The notes: generated by a model from the letters alone, not told the origin. 64,000 bases of DNA from Halospina sp040196175 (GCF_040196175.1 NZ_JBEFNF010000002.1:1-64000); one strand, 5' to 3'; counted from the first letter of the stretch, positions 34,878 to 43,885 are shown. Made by a program: numbers and translations.

Positions 34878-36245
34878 ATGGAAAAACCCTCCAGGGTCGC
34901 GGTCATCGGAGCCGGGCCCAGCGGCCTCACGGCAGCGAAAAACTGCCTTGAGGCCGACCTTGATGTCACTGTATTTGAACAGAGCGACCAGGTCGGCGGT
35001 AACTGGGTCTTCAACAGTCGCACCGGCCATTCCAGTGTCTACGAGAATACCCACATCATCAGCTCCAAGGCGTGGTCGGAATACGAAGACTTTCCCATGC
35101 CGAGCGACTACCCCGAATACCCCAGCCATCGCCAACTGCACGCCTATTTTGAGCACTATGCCCGGCATTTCGGCATCCTGGATGTCATCCGTTTCGAGCA
35201 CTGGGTGGATCATGTCATCCGCAATGAGGATGGCACCTGGCATCTGAAAGTTACCCGGCCTGACGGCGCCGTTGTGGAGGAGGACTTCACGCATCTGATG
35301 GTGGCAAACGGTCACCACTGGAAGCCCAAGAATCCCGATTATGCGGGACACTTCAATGGCACCTGGCTGCACTCCCATGATTTCAAGGGCGTCAGCGATG
35401 AGTGGCGCGGCAAACGCGTGCTGGTGATCGGTGCCGGCAATTCAGCCTGTGATGTAGCGGTCGAAACAGCTCGGGTGGCGGATCATGTGGCGCTGAGTCT
35501 GCGCAGCGGCCAGTGGTTCATGCCCAAGTTCATGTTCGGCAGGCCCACCGATGTGCTGGGCTCGAACATGCCCACCTGGGTTCCGAACCGTATCCGTCAG
35601 CTGTTGTTTACGGGTCTTTTGAAACTGCTTCAAGGTGACTACTATCGCCATTATGGCCTGCCACGCCCGCGCCGGCTGGCGCTTAGCCACCATCCAACCA
35701 TCAATTCCGACCTTCTGGATTTCGTCCGCCATCGGCGCATCCATCCCCGCCCGGCAGTCCGAGAACTCAATGGCGATACCGTGATCTTCCAGAACGACCG
35801 TGAAGAGGCCTTTGATGTGGTGGTCGCGTGTACTGGTTTCTGGATCAGTTTTCCGTTCTTTGATCCAGCTCTTATCGACTTCAGCGATGCCGAGCGGGTG
35901 CCTTTGTATCGGAAGATGATGCATGCGGACTTCACCAACCTCTACTTCATTGGCCTGTTCCAGCCTCTGGGCTGCATCTGGCCGTTAGCGGATTATCAGG
36001 CCAAGCTCGCTTGTCGGGAGATCCTGGGTTATTACGCGCGTCCTGCGAACATGCGTCAGGCGATCGAGGAAGAAATCGCGAACCCTCACCTGGATTTTGA
36101 GGCTGGCGGGCGTCATTCAACCGAGGTGGATTACCACAAGTTCCGGCGGGATCTGAAAAAAGAGCTCAGGATGGCGGGGATCGATATCGGGCGTCCTCCC
36201 GCAGGTAAGCCTGGACGCTACAAAGATTTCCAGAACGCATCGTGA
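34878..36245 (+). CDS. Flavin-containing monooxygenase
   Basis: A 455-aa class B flavoprotein monooxygenase. FAD motif VAVIGAGPSG (residues 8-17), NADPH motif VLVIGAGNSACDVA (about 180-193) and, between them, FNGTWLHSHDFKG, the FMO fingerprint FxGxxxHxxxY/F. Late CTGFWISFPFFD is also typical. FMOs oxygenate soft N or S nucleophiles; close to the bet genes, a methylated amine such as trimethylamine is a possible substrate but this is unproven. It lies 105 bp after the transporter-like gene. Confidence 0.88.
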   Translation: MEKPSRVAVIGAGPSGLTAAKNCLEADLDVTVFEQSDQVGGNWVFNSRTGHSSVYENTHIISSKAWSEYEDFPMPSDYPEYPSHRQLHAYFEHYARHFGILDVIRFEHWVDHVIRNEDGTWHLKVTRPDGAVVEEDFTHLMVANGHHWKPKNPDYAGHFNGTWLHSHDFKGVSDEWRGKRVLVIGAGNSACDVAVETARVADHVALSLRSGQWFMPKFMFGRPTDVLGSNMPTWVPNRIRQLLFTGLLKLLQGDYYRHYGLPRPRRLALSHHPTINSDLLDFVRHRRIHPRPAVRELNGDTVIFQNDREEAFDVVVACTGFWISFPFFDPALIDFSDAERVPLYRKMMHADFTNLYFIGLFQPLGCIWPLADYQAKLACREILGYYARPANMRQAIEEEIANPHLDFEAGGRHSTEVDYHKFRRDLKKELRMAGIDIGRPPAGKPGRYKDFQNAS

Positions 36246-36399
36246 ATCGTGGTGGGTGCTGCGTTTGTGACTGGCTTCCACCCCTTGATTCAGATTCTGG
36301 CGAGAATGTTCCGCAGAGGCCAATGTGGCCGGAGAGGTCGCTACATAGCATTTCAGGATTTACGTCTGATCAATAAACCATAACAACAGGAGCTCTTGC

Positions 36400-38085
36400 A
36401 TGATCAAAGTCGATGACAGGCCCACGACGCTGCACAGCCTTTTCTACTGGGCCCAGCGCTCCCCGGATATGATCTATATGCACCAGCCTTACCCGGACGG
36501 CTCGGTGCAGCACACGACCTGGAAGCAGGCAGCGGATCAGGTCCTGCGCATGGCTGCCTACCTGAAGTCGCTGGAATTGCCGGAGAAAAGCTGTATTGCC
36601 ATTCTGGGCAAAAACAGTGACCACTGGATCATGGCGGATCTGGCGATCTGGGCCGCCGGTCATGTCTCGGTGCCGCTTTACCCGACGCTCAATGGTGATA
36701 CAGCCGCCTATGTGCTGGAGCACAGCGAGGCCAAACTGATGATGCTCGGTAAGCTCGACGGCACCGCCGACGGCTGGAACGACATCAGGGAATACCTGCC
36801 CGCGGACCTGCCGATCATTTCAATGCCGATGTCACCGCGCCGAGACACGGAACAGTGGAAGGACATCGTCGCCCGCACTGAGCCGCTGGCCGAGCCCCAT
36901 CTGCCATCACCGGATGAGCTTGCGACGCTGGTCTATACCTCCGGAAGCACCGGCAGGCCCAAAGGCGTGATGCACTCGTTCGGCACCATGATCTCGGTGG
37001 CGGAAGGGCTCAAACAGATTTTCCCCGTGGACCAGAATGACCGCATGCTTTCCTACCTGCCGCTGGCCCATGTGGCGGAGAGGGCAGCGGTCCAGACGTC
37101 GTCGCTGTACTTCGGTTTTCCATTGTACTTTGCCAATTCCCTGGATACCTTCCAGGAAGACCTGCAGCGGGCACGCCCGACGCTGTTCTTCTCCGTACCG
37201 CGGCTGTGGATGAAGTTCTACCTGACGATCTGTGACAAGCTGCCGCCAAAGAAACAGAAAGTCCTGTTCCGGTTTCCGCTGGTCAATCGCTTAGTCAAGC
37301 GCAAAATCCTCAAGCAGCTGGGCCTGGATCAGGTGCGTGCAGCCCTGACTGGTGCCGCTCCGCTGGCGCCGGAAATCATCCACTGGTATCGCAACATTGG
37401 CCTGGAGCTGCTGGAGGTCTACGGCATGTCAGAGAACTTCGGTTACTCCCATGCCAATCGCCCGGGTGACGCCAAGGTTGGCACTGTGGGTCTACCCAAC
37501 CCGGGTGTGGAACACCGTGTGACGGATGAGGGTGAGCTGCAGGTGAAGAGCCCGGGGCAGATGCTCGGGTTCTACAAAAACGATGAGAAAACAAAGGAGG
37601 AGATCACCGAGGATGGATTCCTCAGGACCGGCGACATGGCGGAGGTCGACAAGAACGGGTACACGCGCATCACTGGTCGTGTGAAAGATCTTTTCAAGAC
37701 CGCCAAGGGCAAGTACGTGGTACCGGTACCCATCGAGGGTCGCTTCACTCATCCCAAGGTCGAGGTGGTTTGTGTGGCCGGCGCCAACCAGCCCCAGCCA
37801 TGTGCCCTGATCACTCTGTCTGAGGAAGCCCAGGCGGAACTCCAGAAGGGGGGCGATCATGCGTCCATCGAGAAGGAGCTGGAAGCCGAGCTTGATCGGG
37901 TTAACAGTCAGGTGGAGGACCACGAGACGCTGGCCTTCGGGGTGGTTGTGAAGGAGCCCTGGACCATGGAGAACGGCATGCTGACGCCAACCATGAAGAT
38001 CAAGCGCAACGTGATCGAAGATCATTACGCCGATCGGCTGCCGAAATGGTATGAGCAGAAAAAGAAGGTGATCTGGGAGGAGTGA
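36400..38085 (+). CDS. AMP-binding acyl-CoA synthetase
   Basis: A 561-aa adenylate-forming enzyme. ATP-binding P-loop-like motif LVYTSGSTGRPKGVMHSFG (about 178-196), the A5 region ELLEVYGMSENFGYSH, A7 FLRTGDMAEVDKNGYTRITGR and a C-terminal Lys region (NGMLTPTMKIKRN). It resembles long-chain acyl-CoA synthetases. An acyl substrate is inferred; specificity is unknown. AGGAG precedes ATG, and a terminator follows at 38112. Confidence 0.88.
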   Translation: MIKVDDRPTTLHSLFYWAQRSPDMIYMHQPYPDGSVQHTTWKQAADQVLRMAAYLKSLELPEKSCIAILGKNSDHWIMADLAIWAAGHVSVPLYPTLNGDTAAYVLEHSEAKLMMLGKLDGTADGWNDIREYLPADLPIISMPMSPRRDTEQWKDIVARTEPLAEPHLPSPDELATLVYTSGSTGRPKGVMHSFGTMISVAEGLKQIFPVDQNDRMLSYLPLAHVAERAAVQTSSLYFGFPLYFANSLDTFQEDLQRARPTLFFSVPRLWMKFYLTICDKLPPKKQKVLFRFPLVNRLVKRKILKQLGLDQVRAALTGAAPLAPEIIHWYRNIGLELLEVYGMSENFGYSHANRPGDAKVGTVGLPNPGVEHRVTDEGELQVKSPGQMLGFYKNDEKTKEEITEDGFLRTGDMAEVDKNGYTRITGRVKDLFKTAKGKYVVPVPIEGRFTHPKVEVVCVAGANQPQPCALITLSEEAQAELQKGGDHASIEKELEAELDRVNSQVEDHETLAFGVVVKEPWTMENGMLTPTMKIKRNVIEDHYADRLPKWYEQKKKVIWEE

Positions 38086-38111
38086 TTGCCTTCTGATCAC
38101 CGGTAAAGCAC

Positions 38112-38146
38112 AAAACCCCGCCTCGGTGCTTCCGGCGCGGGGTTTT
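38112..38146. terminator. Bidirectional rho-independent terminator
   Basis: AAAACCCCGC (38112-38121) pairs perfectly with GCGGGGTTTT (38137-38146) around a 15-base loop. The A-run and T-run flanks allow it to serve both the acyl-CoA synthetase and the convergent Sel1 lipoprotein gene. Confidence 0.9.
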
Positions 38147-38171
38147 CTGGTTTCAGGCAGCGGGTGACGGG

Positions 38172-39023
38172 TCAATCGCCGTGGATGACCTCTTCCAGGC
38201 GGCGGATCTCGTCCAGGCTGTCCAGGCGTGCCTCATTGCTCATGGCATCCCGGTACAGCCGCTGGTTCTTCTGGCCCTGGGGACTGCCGTTCTCAGCGGC
38301 CAGGGTTGACCAGGCATAGGCTTTTGTCAGGTTGCGTTCCGTGCCCTGGCCCTCACCGTAGAGGTAACCCAGGTTGGCCTGGGCACCCACATGACCCTGC
38401 ATGGCGGCTTTCCGGTACCAGCGGTAGGCGGTTTCGGGATCTTTCCCGGCGCCTTCACCGCGGAAATGGACGAATGCCAGCATCGCCTGGGCGCTGGCAT
38501 GCCCACGCTCTGCTGCTACCTGGTACCAGTAGGCAGCCAATTCGCGGTCTTTCGGGGCCCCATTGCGCCCCTCAAACAGTTCGTCGGCGAGCTGCTTCTG
38601 GCGTTTCGGTGAGCTGCGTCCGATCCGGATCTCCCGCGCGAGCAGACCGGCATCCTTTTCAAGGTAGTCAATGGCCGGCTGGTAACCAGCATCCGCTGCG
38701 GCCTTAAGGTGCGTTTCGGCTGCTTCAAGTTCCCGCTCCTGCCGCAGTTTGCGCCCGAGTCGGTAGCGGGCCTGCGCGATTGCATGCTCGTTTGCCAGTG
38801 TCTCGAGCGCGGCACGGGCCTGTGCATCGGATTCAAATCCAACGCCGGTTTGCCGGTAGAGTTCGTAAAGCGCCATGCGCGCCCCGGGATTGCCGAGCTC
38901 ACGATAAAGTTCAGCGGCGGCCTTGTGATCGCCGTCAGCCCGGAGCTGATTGGCATCTTTCAGAGTGGGGGCCGCGCAGGCGGCCAGTAGTAGTGCGGTC
39001 AGTAACAGTGAGGTTTTGCGCAA
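38172..39023 (-). CDS. Sel1-repeat lipoprotein
   Basis: The protein begins MRKTSLLLTALLLAACAAP when started at TTG 39023: a lipoprotein signal with lipobox LLAAC. Starting there gives 283 aa. At least three Sel1-type TPR repeats follow, clearest at DRELAAYWYQVAAERGHASAQAML, DPETAYRWYRKAAMQGHVGAQANL and NLTKAYAWSTLAAENG. Sel1 repeats mediate protein interactions, so an envelope adaptor is likely. The in-frame TTG at 39065 is possible but would bury the signal. Confidence 0.8.
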   Translation of the reverse strand: MRKTSLLLTALLLAACAAPTLKDANQLRADGDHKAAAELYRELGNPGARMALYELYRQTGVGFESDAQARAALETLANEHAIAQARYRLGRKLRQERELEAAETHLKAAADAGYQPAIDYLEKDAGLLAREIRIGRSSPKRQKQLADELFEGRNGAPKDRELAAYWYQVAAERGHASAQAMLAFVHFRGEGAGKDPETAYRWYRKAAMQGHVGAQANLGYLYGEGQGTERNLTKAYAWSTLAAENGSPQGQKNQRLYRDAMSNEARLDSLDEIRRLEEVIHGD

Positions 39024-39068
39024 AACGGGAACCTGTCGCTTGAGTGTACCATGCGACCCACGCAACCA

Positions 39069-40028
39069 TCAGACGTGGTTGCGCAGGCCGAGCTCATCCG
39101 GATAGGGAGTAAGATAGTCCTGCTGCTTCAGATAGGCAACGGGTTCCCGCCTCTGGGCCATGCGTAGAAGTGTCATAGGCACGACCAACGGCACCTGACC
39201 CTGCTGGTAAAGGTCAATCTGCTCGCGCAGCATTTTCCTGTCAGCATCGCTCATGGTGTTTCTTAGGAACCCCATAAGATGCTGCATGGCATTGGCATGG
39301 TCGCCACGGCTGATCTGGCGATTCATGGCCTGCATGAAAGAGCTGATGTAGCGTTCGGCCAGATCCGCCAGCGGCTCCGCTCGCAGGTTGGCCAGCATGG
39401 GGCCAAGTTCCCGGTAGGTCTTCTGGCAATGGGCCAGGAGCTGGAACTTGTGGCGTGTATGGAAGCTGAGCAGGCCACTCGCGGTCAAGCCTTGTTCCAT
39501 CATGCGGCACCAGTCGTCGTAAACAAAAACGCGCTCAATGAAGTTTTCGCGCAGGTGGTTGTCGTTCAGACGGCCCTCCTCTTCCACTGGCAGTAGCGGG
39601 TAGGCGTCCATCAGCGCCTGGGCGAACAGACCGCGACCGTCGCGCCGGGTAATCTCCCCTTCCTGATTGTGGATTCGGATCCGTTCCATGCCGCAGCTGG
39701 GAGATTTTGCTTTCAGGATGAAGCCGCGCAGGCCGGAAAGGGCAGGCAGAACGGCTTGAATCCAGCCCTCCATGGCCTCGGTGTGATCCGCATCGCCGTT
39801 GGTTGTGATCAGTCGCAAACCGCTGTCATAACGGCGCAGGTGGATAGCGGGACGTGGTACCCCCAGACCGGCTTCCAGCTCTGGGCAAAGTGAACGGAAC
39901 TCAAAAAACTTCGAGAGCACCTCGGTCAGATACCGTTTGTGTTTGTGTCCGCCGTCATGGCGTACTTCCTCGCCCAGAAGACAGGAACTGATACCAACCG
40001 GAATCTTCCGGCGCTGTGGTTCGTTCAT
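39069..40028 (-). CDS. DUF523 and DUF1722 domain protein
   Basis: A 319-aa protein: DUF523 (residues about 8-155, with GISSCLLGEEVRHDGGHK, ELEAGLGVPRPA and ILKAKSPSCG) fused to DUF1722 (about 200-310, with FHTRHKFQLLAHCQKTYRELG and LRGN-like LMGFLRN). The conserved cysteines of DUF523 suggest a metal or Fe-S site. The fusion resembles E. coli YbgA-extended proteins, often near photolyase genes; no photolyase is adjacent here. Function unknown. Confidence 0.88.
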   Translation of the reverse strand: MNEPQRRKIPVGISSCLLGEEVRHDGGHKHKRYLTEVLSKFFEFRSLCPELEAGLGVPRPAIHLRRYDSGLRLITTNGDADHTEAMEGWIQAVLPALSGLRGFILKAKSPSCGMERIRIHNQEGEITRRDGRGLFAQALMDAYPLLPVEEEGRLNDNHLRENFIERVFVYDDWCRMMEQGLTASGLLSFHTRHKFQLLAHCQKTYRELGPMLANLRAEPLADLAERYISSFMQAMNRQISRGDHANAMQHLMGFLRNTMSDADRKMLREQIDLYQQGQVPLVVPMTLLRMAQRREPVAYLKQQDYLTPYPDELGLRNHV

Positions 40029-40268
40029 GGGGTATCTCCCGAAAAATTCACTCCAGCAACTACGTTACGCCGTAGCTGGTATAGGCGATTACTCAATCTG
40101 GCCAGACTCGTTGGGCCAGCGTGGCAGGTGCCCTTTGGGCAGGCAAGGTCAGGCCTGCTGGCCTACCTCGGGTGTTGTGAGTGAAAGCTAGACGGTTGGT
40201 ACTTCCTGTGGATTCGTCACCGGTGGGCAGGCTCTCTATAATGGGCGGTCTGATCGGGAGGGGGGTTA

Positions 40269-40919
40269 TTGGAGCGAACTCGAGTCATTGCCGGCCTTAT
40301 GGCGGACGCCTGCCATGAACTGCACAGCGCCTGGGCGCCCGCGTGCCGACTGCGCACGCGCATCGGTTCCGGTCGCGCCACCTGGCATCGCTATGACCCA
40401 CGCCCTGATGAGCATTGCATCACCATTGGTCTACGCATGGTGGCGGATAAGGCTCAACCAGCTCTTTGTGGTGGCTGGCTCTCAGCTCGCGAGATTCAGG
40501 GACGGGGCTATTTTGATGGCGGGATTTCAGAGTTGAACCTGCTGACTCATGGCTGTTGCCACGAGTTTGCTCATTTGCTCCAGACCCGTTCCGGCGGAAG
40601 GCGGTACGGGGAGGTCCATAACGCGGCGTTCTACCAGTGGCTGGATCGCCTTCACGGCGCCGGCACTGCCCACTCGCTCCGAGCGCATCTGGCTGACGAG
40701 GCACAAGCTCGGGGGTGGGTGCTGGGAACCGATCGAGTCAGTGTCGCTGCCGAGACAGCCCTCAAGGATTTCTCCGTAGGCGCTCAGGTTCGCTTCGGGC
40801 CAGGGCTGCAGGGCCGTATCCGGCGTGTGAACCGACGCACCTGCACCGTGGATGGAACCGGCCCATGCCGAGGGCGGCGGTACCGGGTGCCACCTCAGAT
40901 GATGACCGTTACAGGCTGA
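40269..40919 (+). CDS. HExxH (SprT/minigluzincin-like) orphan protein
   Basis: A 216-aa soluble protein with H98-E-F-A-H102 in LTHGCCHEFAHLLQ, the zinc-metalloprotease motif, and a downstream His in GEVHNAAFYQWL (H117), which would supply the third ligand as in SprT/WLM-like enzymes. The C-terminal 50 residues are a small basic beta domain (VRFGPGLQGRIRRVNRRTCTVD), possibly nucleic-acid binding. I do not recognise a named family. TTG 40269 is preceded by a GGGAGGGGGG run; it is followed 11 bp later by fetA and may share its transcript. Confidence 0.7.
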   Translation: MERTRVIAGLMADACHELHSAWAPACRLRTRIGSGRATWHRYDPRPDEHCITIGLRMVADKAQPALCGGWLSAREIQGRGYFDGGISELNLLTHGCCHEFAHLLQTRSGGRRYGEVHNAAFYQWLDRLHGAGTAHSLRAHLADEAQARGWVLGTDRVSVAAETALKDFSVGAQVRFGPGLQGRIRRVNRRTCTVDGTGPCRGRRYRVPPQMMTVTG

Positions 40920-40929
40920 AGACAACCCT

Positions 40930-41541
40930 ATGAACCAAACCCTTACCCTCGACCGCGTTGCTACAGACGAGCTGGATGCCATCAACCTGACGGTGGCGTC
41001 CGGCCATATTGTCTGTCTTTCAGGCTTCTCAGGTTCCGGCAAATCACGATTGCTGCGCGCCGTGGCGGATCTCGATCCCCATGACGGAGAGGTGAGGCTG
41101 GGTAATACGCCAGCACACAGCCTCATGGCGGACGCGTGGCGACGCCGGGTTATGCTGGTGCCCGCTGAAAGCCGCTGGTGGCACGATACTGTGGGTGAAC
41201 ACTGTGGAGCACTCCGTGAATCCGATCTTACGGCCTTGGGCTTTGAGGCCAGCGTTCACCAGTGGCCAGTCAGCCGCCTGTCCTCCGGTGAGAAACAACG
41301 TCTCGCCCTGTACCGTGCTCTGTCACTGGATCCGGGAGCGCTGCTGCTTGACGAGCCAACCGCCAATCTCGATGAAGCCACCCGGGAGCGGGTGGAGCAG
41401 TGGCTGGTGCGGCGCATCCATGACGAGGGCCTGCCCACGCTCTGGGTCGCCCATGATCCGAACCAGATCGCCCGCGTAGGCGACTCCCACTACCACATCA
41501 ATGGCCGCCAGCTGGAAGAGGTTCCCCATGGAGCTGATTGA
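40930..41541 (+). CDS. fetA: ABC transporter ATP-binding protein, FetA (YbbL) type
   Basis: A 203-aa ATPase. Walker A GFSGSGKSR (about residues 34-42), signature LSSGEKQRLALYRAL, Walker B ALLLDEPTANLD and switch His in LWVAHDP. Compact size and direct coupling to a YbbM-type permease match FetAB, reported to export iron and protect from oxidative stress. Its end overlaps the permease start by 14 bp. Confidence 0.85.
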   Translation: MNQTLTLDRVATDELDAINLTVASGHIVCLSGFSGSGKSRLLRAVADLDPHDGEVRLGNTPAHSLMADAWRRRVMLVPAESRWWHDTVGEHCGALRESDLTALGFEASVHQWPVSRLSSGEKQRLALYRALSLDPGALLLDEPTANLDEATRERVEQWLVRRIHDEGLPTLWVAHDPNQIARVGDSHYHINGRQLEEVPHGAD

Positions 41542-42331
41542 GCTTGAATACTGGCAGCTTGCGCTCGCCTCTACTCTGGTACTGATTCTCGCCGGGTGTT
41601 CCTGGTGGATCCGTCTGGGCTTTGGCCGCTCATTGGTGATCGCCGCCGTAAGAACAACCGTTCAGCTCTCACTCATCGGCCTTATCCTTGAAGCCCTGTT
41701 CAGCGTTGGTGCCCTTGGCTGGATTGCCCTCATGGGGGTGGTGATGGTGATACTGGCTGGCCGTGAGGTCATGATGCGTCAGCGGCGCCGCCTGAGAGGC
41801 GGCTGGGCTTTCGGCATCGGTACATCCGCCATGTTTGTCTCCGCCTTCACCATCGCCGTCATGACCCTGCTCATTGTCATCCGCCCGGACCCCTGGTATC
41901 AGCCGCAGTACGCCATACCGCTGCTGGGGATGATGCTCGGTAATACCATGAACGGCATTGCCCTCAGCCTTGACCGCCTTACCGACACCGTCTGGCGCCA
42001 GCGCGAGGACATTGAAGGCCGCCTGATGCTCGGTCAGCGCTGGCAGGAAGCGATCAGCGACATCCGCCGCGAAGCCATGCGCTCCGGCATGATTCCCACC
42101 ATCAACATGATGGCCGCTGCCGGCCTGGTCAGCCTCCCCGGTATGATGACAGGCCAGATACTGGCCGGCAGCCCACCCGCCCTGGCGGTGAAGTACCAGA
42201 TACTGCTGATGTTCACCATTGCCGCCGGAACCGGTTTTGGCACTATGCTGGCGGTGACGGCGGGGAGCTATCGACTGTTTGATCAGCGACAACGCCTCAG
42301 GACGGACCGCATCACCGACCCGACCCACTAG
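41528..42331 (+). CDS. fetB: ABC transporter permease, FetB (YbbM) type
   Basis: A 267-aa membrane protein with about seven helices. Typical features are VIAAVRTTVQLSLIGLILEALF, the cytosolic Arg-rich loop GREVMMRQRRRLRGG, PLLGMMLGNTMNGIALSLDRL and the coupling segment MIPTINMMAAAGLVSLPGMMTGQILAG. It pairs with the preceding ATPase for metal (iron) export by family analogy. ATG 41528 has GGAAGAGG upstream; the ORF extension to 41501 overlaps fetA further and is not used. Confidence 0.87.
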   Translation: MELIELEYWQLALASTLVLILAGCSWWIRLGFGRSLVIAAVRTTVQLSLIGLILEALFSVGALGWIALMGVVMVILAGREVMMRQRRRLRGGWAFGIGTSAMFVSAFTIAVMTLLIVIRPDPWYQPQYAIPLLGMMLGNTMNGIALSLDRLTDTVWRQREDIEGRLMLGQRWQEAISDIRREAMRSGMIPTINMMAAAGLVSLPGMMTGQILAGSPPALAVKYQILLMFTIAAGTGFGTMLAVTAGSYRLFDQRQRLRTDRITDPTH

Positions 42332-42354
42332 AAGGAGTGCATTGGGGTAGAGAC

Positions 42355-42460
42355 GATGGGCAGGGGATGCTTGGAGGGAAGCTCGGTGGCCATGGATGGC
42401 CACCGCGCAGCCTACATGGAGCTACTGGTGGCGATTCCCGGAGAGCATCCCCTGGCCATC
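42355..42460. repeat. Dispersed palindromic repeat, copy A
   Basis: Arms at 42355-42371 and 42444-42460 are inverted repeats with 16 of 17 matches. Inside lies a perfect 9-bp palindrome arm pair (GGTGGCCAT at 42385-42393 with ATGGCCACC at 42396-42404). The segment 42407-42440 matches the reverse complement of 59836-59869 at 30 of 34 positions, so this is a second member of one repeat family. It encodes nothing recognisable. Confidence 0.75.
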
Positions 42461-42487
42461 GGCTCGATCGGGGGATGAAGCACACAA

Positions 42488-42513
42488 AAAGCCGGCCTTT
42501 CGGGGCCGGCTTT
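42488..42513. terminator. Bidirectional terminator between fetB and methyltransferase
   Basis: AAAGCCGGCC (42488-42497) pairs with GGCCGGCTTT (42504-42513) around a 6-base loop, with an A-run before and T-run after. It lies 28 bp beyond the end of the convergent methyltransferase gene. Confidence 0.85.
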
Positions 42514-42540
42514 CATCATTCCAGAATCACCGCAAAGCGA

Positions 42541-43392
42541 TCACTGGTTTTTCTGGAACCGGAAGATCCCCCAGGTCAGGTAACCACTGTTACCCCCGTT
42601 GACCCAGTTTTTCAGCCCGGTCTTCATGCGATCAATATACTCCTGTGAAACCAGTTCGCGTTCAACCAGTTCATGCTCCCGCCGCTCGGTCTCCTCCAGG
42701 ACGCGACCGTAATGACGCGGCAGCTGGGGCGTGTTGTCCTCAAAGCCGATCTCCTCCATGCCATTACGCTTGCAGGCGTCACGGTAGAAGCCCGGGGAAC
42801 CCAGCGTATCCAGGTGTAGACGGTCCAGGATCGGCTGCAGAACGCCATCCGGGCAATCATCTGTCATCATGGGGTCTGTGAAGATGAACAGACCACCGGG
42901 TTTCAGAACCCGACCAACCTCTTCGATCACCTTCTCGCGGTTGCCGCTGTGCAGGAACGAATCCTGGGAGAAAACCACATCAAAGCTGCTGTCGTCGAAT
43001 GGCAGTTCTTCGAAGTTACCATCCACGACTGTAATCCTGTCCGCGAGGCCCGCGTCCCTGTTGAAACCGCGGTTGCGTTCATTCTCCACCTCGGAAAGAT
43101 TGAGACCGGTTATTTCCAGACCCAATGCCTGATGCAGATGACGCCCGGAACCGCCAAAACCGGACCCCAGGTCCAGAAGCTTCTGGCCGGAGTTCACGTA
43201 GGGCTCCATCAGCTCGCCCATGTGCTGCACGATCCGGCGGCTGGCGTCCAGAATCGGTTCTTTGTCGTCCTTGTAAAGGCCGACGTGCAGATCCTCGCCG
43301 CCCCATACATGAAAGTAGAAGTTGTCCGCATCGGAACTGTTGTAATACTCCCGGGCCGTGTTGACGGCTTCACTGTCGTACTTGTCGGTCAT
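42541..43392 (-). CDS. Sarcosine/dimethylglycine N-methyltransferase
   Basis: A 283-aa SAM-dependent enzyme whose whole sequence follows the Halorhodospira sarcosine-dimethylglycine methyltransferase: REYYNSSDADNFYFHVWGGED near the start, motif I LLDLGSGFGGSGRHL (72-86), SQDSFLHSGNREKVI, FTDPMMTDDCPDGVLQPILDR, LPRHYGRV and WVNGGNSGYLTWGIF. It adds the last methyl groups to make glycine betaine, a compatible solute. The partner glycine/sarcosine methyltransferase is not adjacent. ATG has GAGGAGG eight bases upstream. It is monocistronic on this strand. Confidence 0.88.
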   Translation of the reverse strand: MTDKYDSEAVNTAREYYNSSDADNFYFHVWGGEDLHVGLYKDDKEPILDASRRIVQHMGELMEPYVNSGQKLLDLGSGFGGSGRHLHQALGLEITGLNLSEVENERNRGFNRDAGLADRITVVDGNFEELPFDDSSFDVVFSQDSFLHSGNREKVIEEVGRVLKPGGLFIFTDPMMTDDCPDGVLQPILDRLHLDTLGSPGFYRDACKRNGMEEIGFEDNTPQLPRHYGRVLEETERREHELVERELVSQEYIDRMKTGLKNWVNGGNSGYLTWGIFRFQKNQ

Positions 43393-43885
43393 GAGATCAG
43401 ACCTCCTCAGTCTATGGGTTCTTCCTCGGTAAACGGCTTACTGGGCAGCGGCTGATGCCGCATACCGCCCTCAGGCCGTGCGATGGCATACCCACCCATC
43501 GTCACAGCATGACGTTGTCAGCTTACACGCACGCTGATGAAGCGGTGCTTTCCTGTCGCATCTGAATCAGCTCTTCCGGCCAGGTAAAGTGTCCAGCAAG
43601 TGTCCGACGAACGTCAGACTGGATCATGCGGTCAGCTTTCCTGTACAACGGCCTCTTGGTGAGGCCAGACCAATCACCCCCGAAGACGGGGTGGGATTTC
43701 AAGCAGTGGGGACCTGCGGGTTTTGTTGACACCCTACCGGCTTGAGAGAAGATTTCAAGCCCCCCGAAGGGACCCCTAAGTGCTCTGGTTGTCGTGTTAG
43801 TGTCAGCTCAAGGCGCTTGATTCAGATGGGCGCTGACCCCATAGTCGGGACTGTAAAGGTTCAAAACGGCCCGGAGGCGATTCCA
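43393..43885. other. Stretch without a convincing gene
   Basis: About 490 bases between the methyltransferase and the pncA remnant. Short frames exist on both strands (for example 43523-43732 minus) but none has a credible start, family pattern or codon use. I see no attC, insertion-sequence end or structured RNA. It looks like degraded DNA at an old insertion or deletion point. Confidence 0.5.

Noticed and set aside
40029..40268. TATAAT at 40237-40242 as a promoter for the HExxH gene
   Set aside because: The -10 box is good but no -35 box stands at a suitable distance; too weak to list.
42385..42404. Palindrome GGTGGCCAT/ATGGCCACC taken alone as a regulatory site
   Set aside because: It lies inside the repeat element and is better explained as part of it.
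43523..43732. 69-codon minus-strand frame in the gene-poor stretch
   Set aside because: No ribosome site, no recognisable family; considered as a transposase fragment but no support found.
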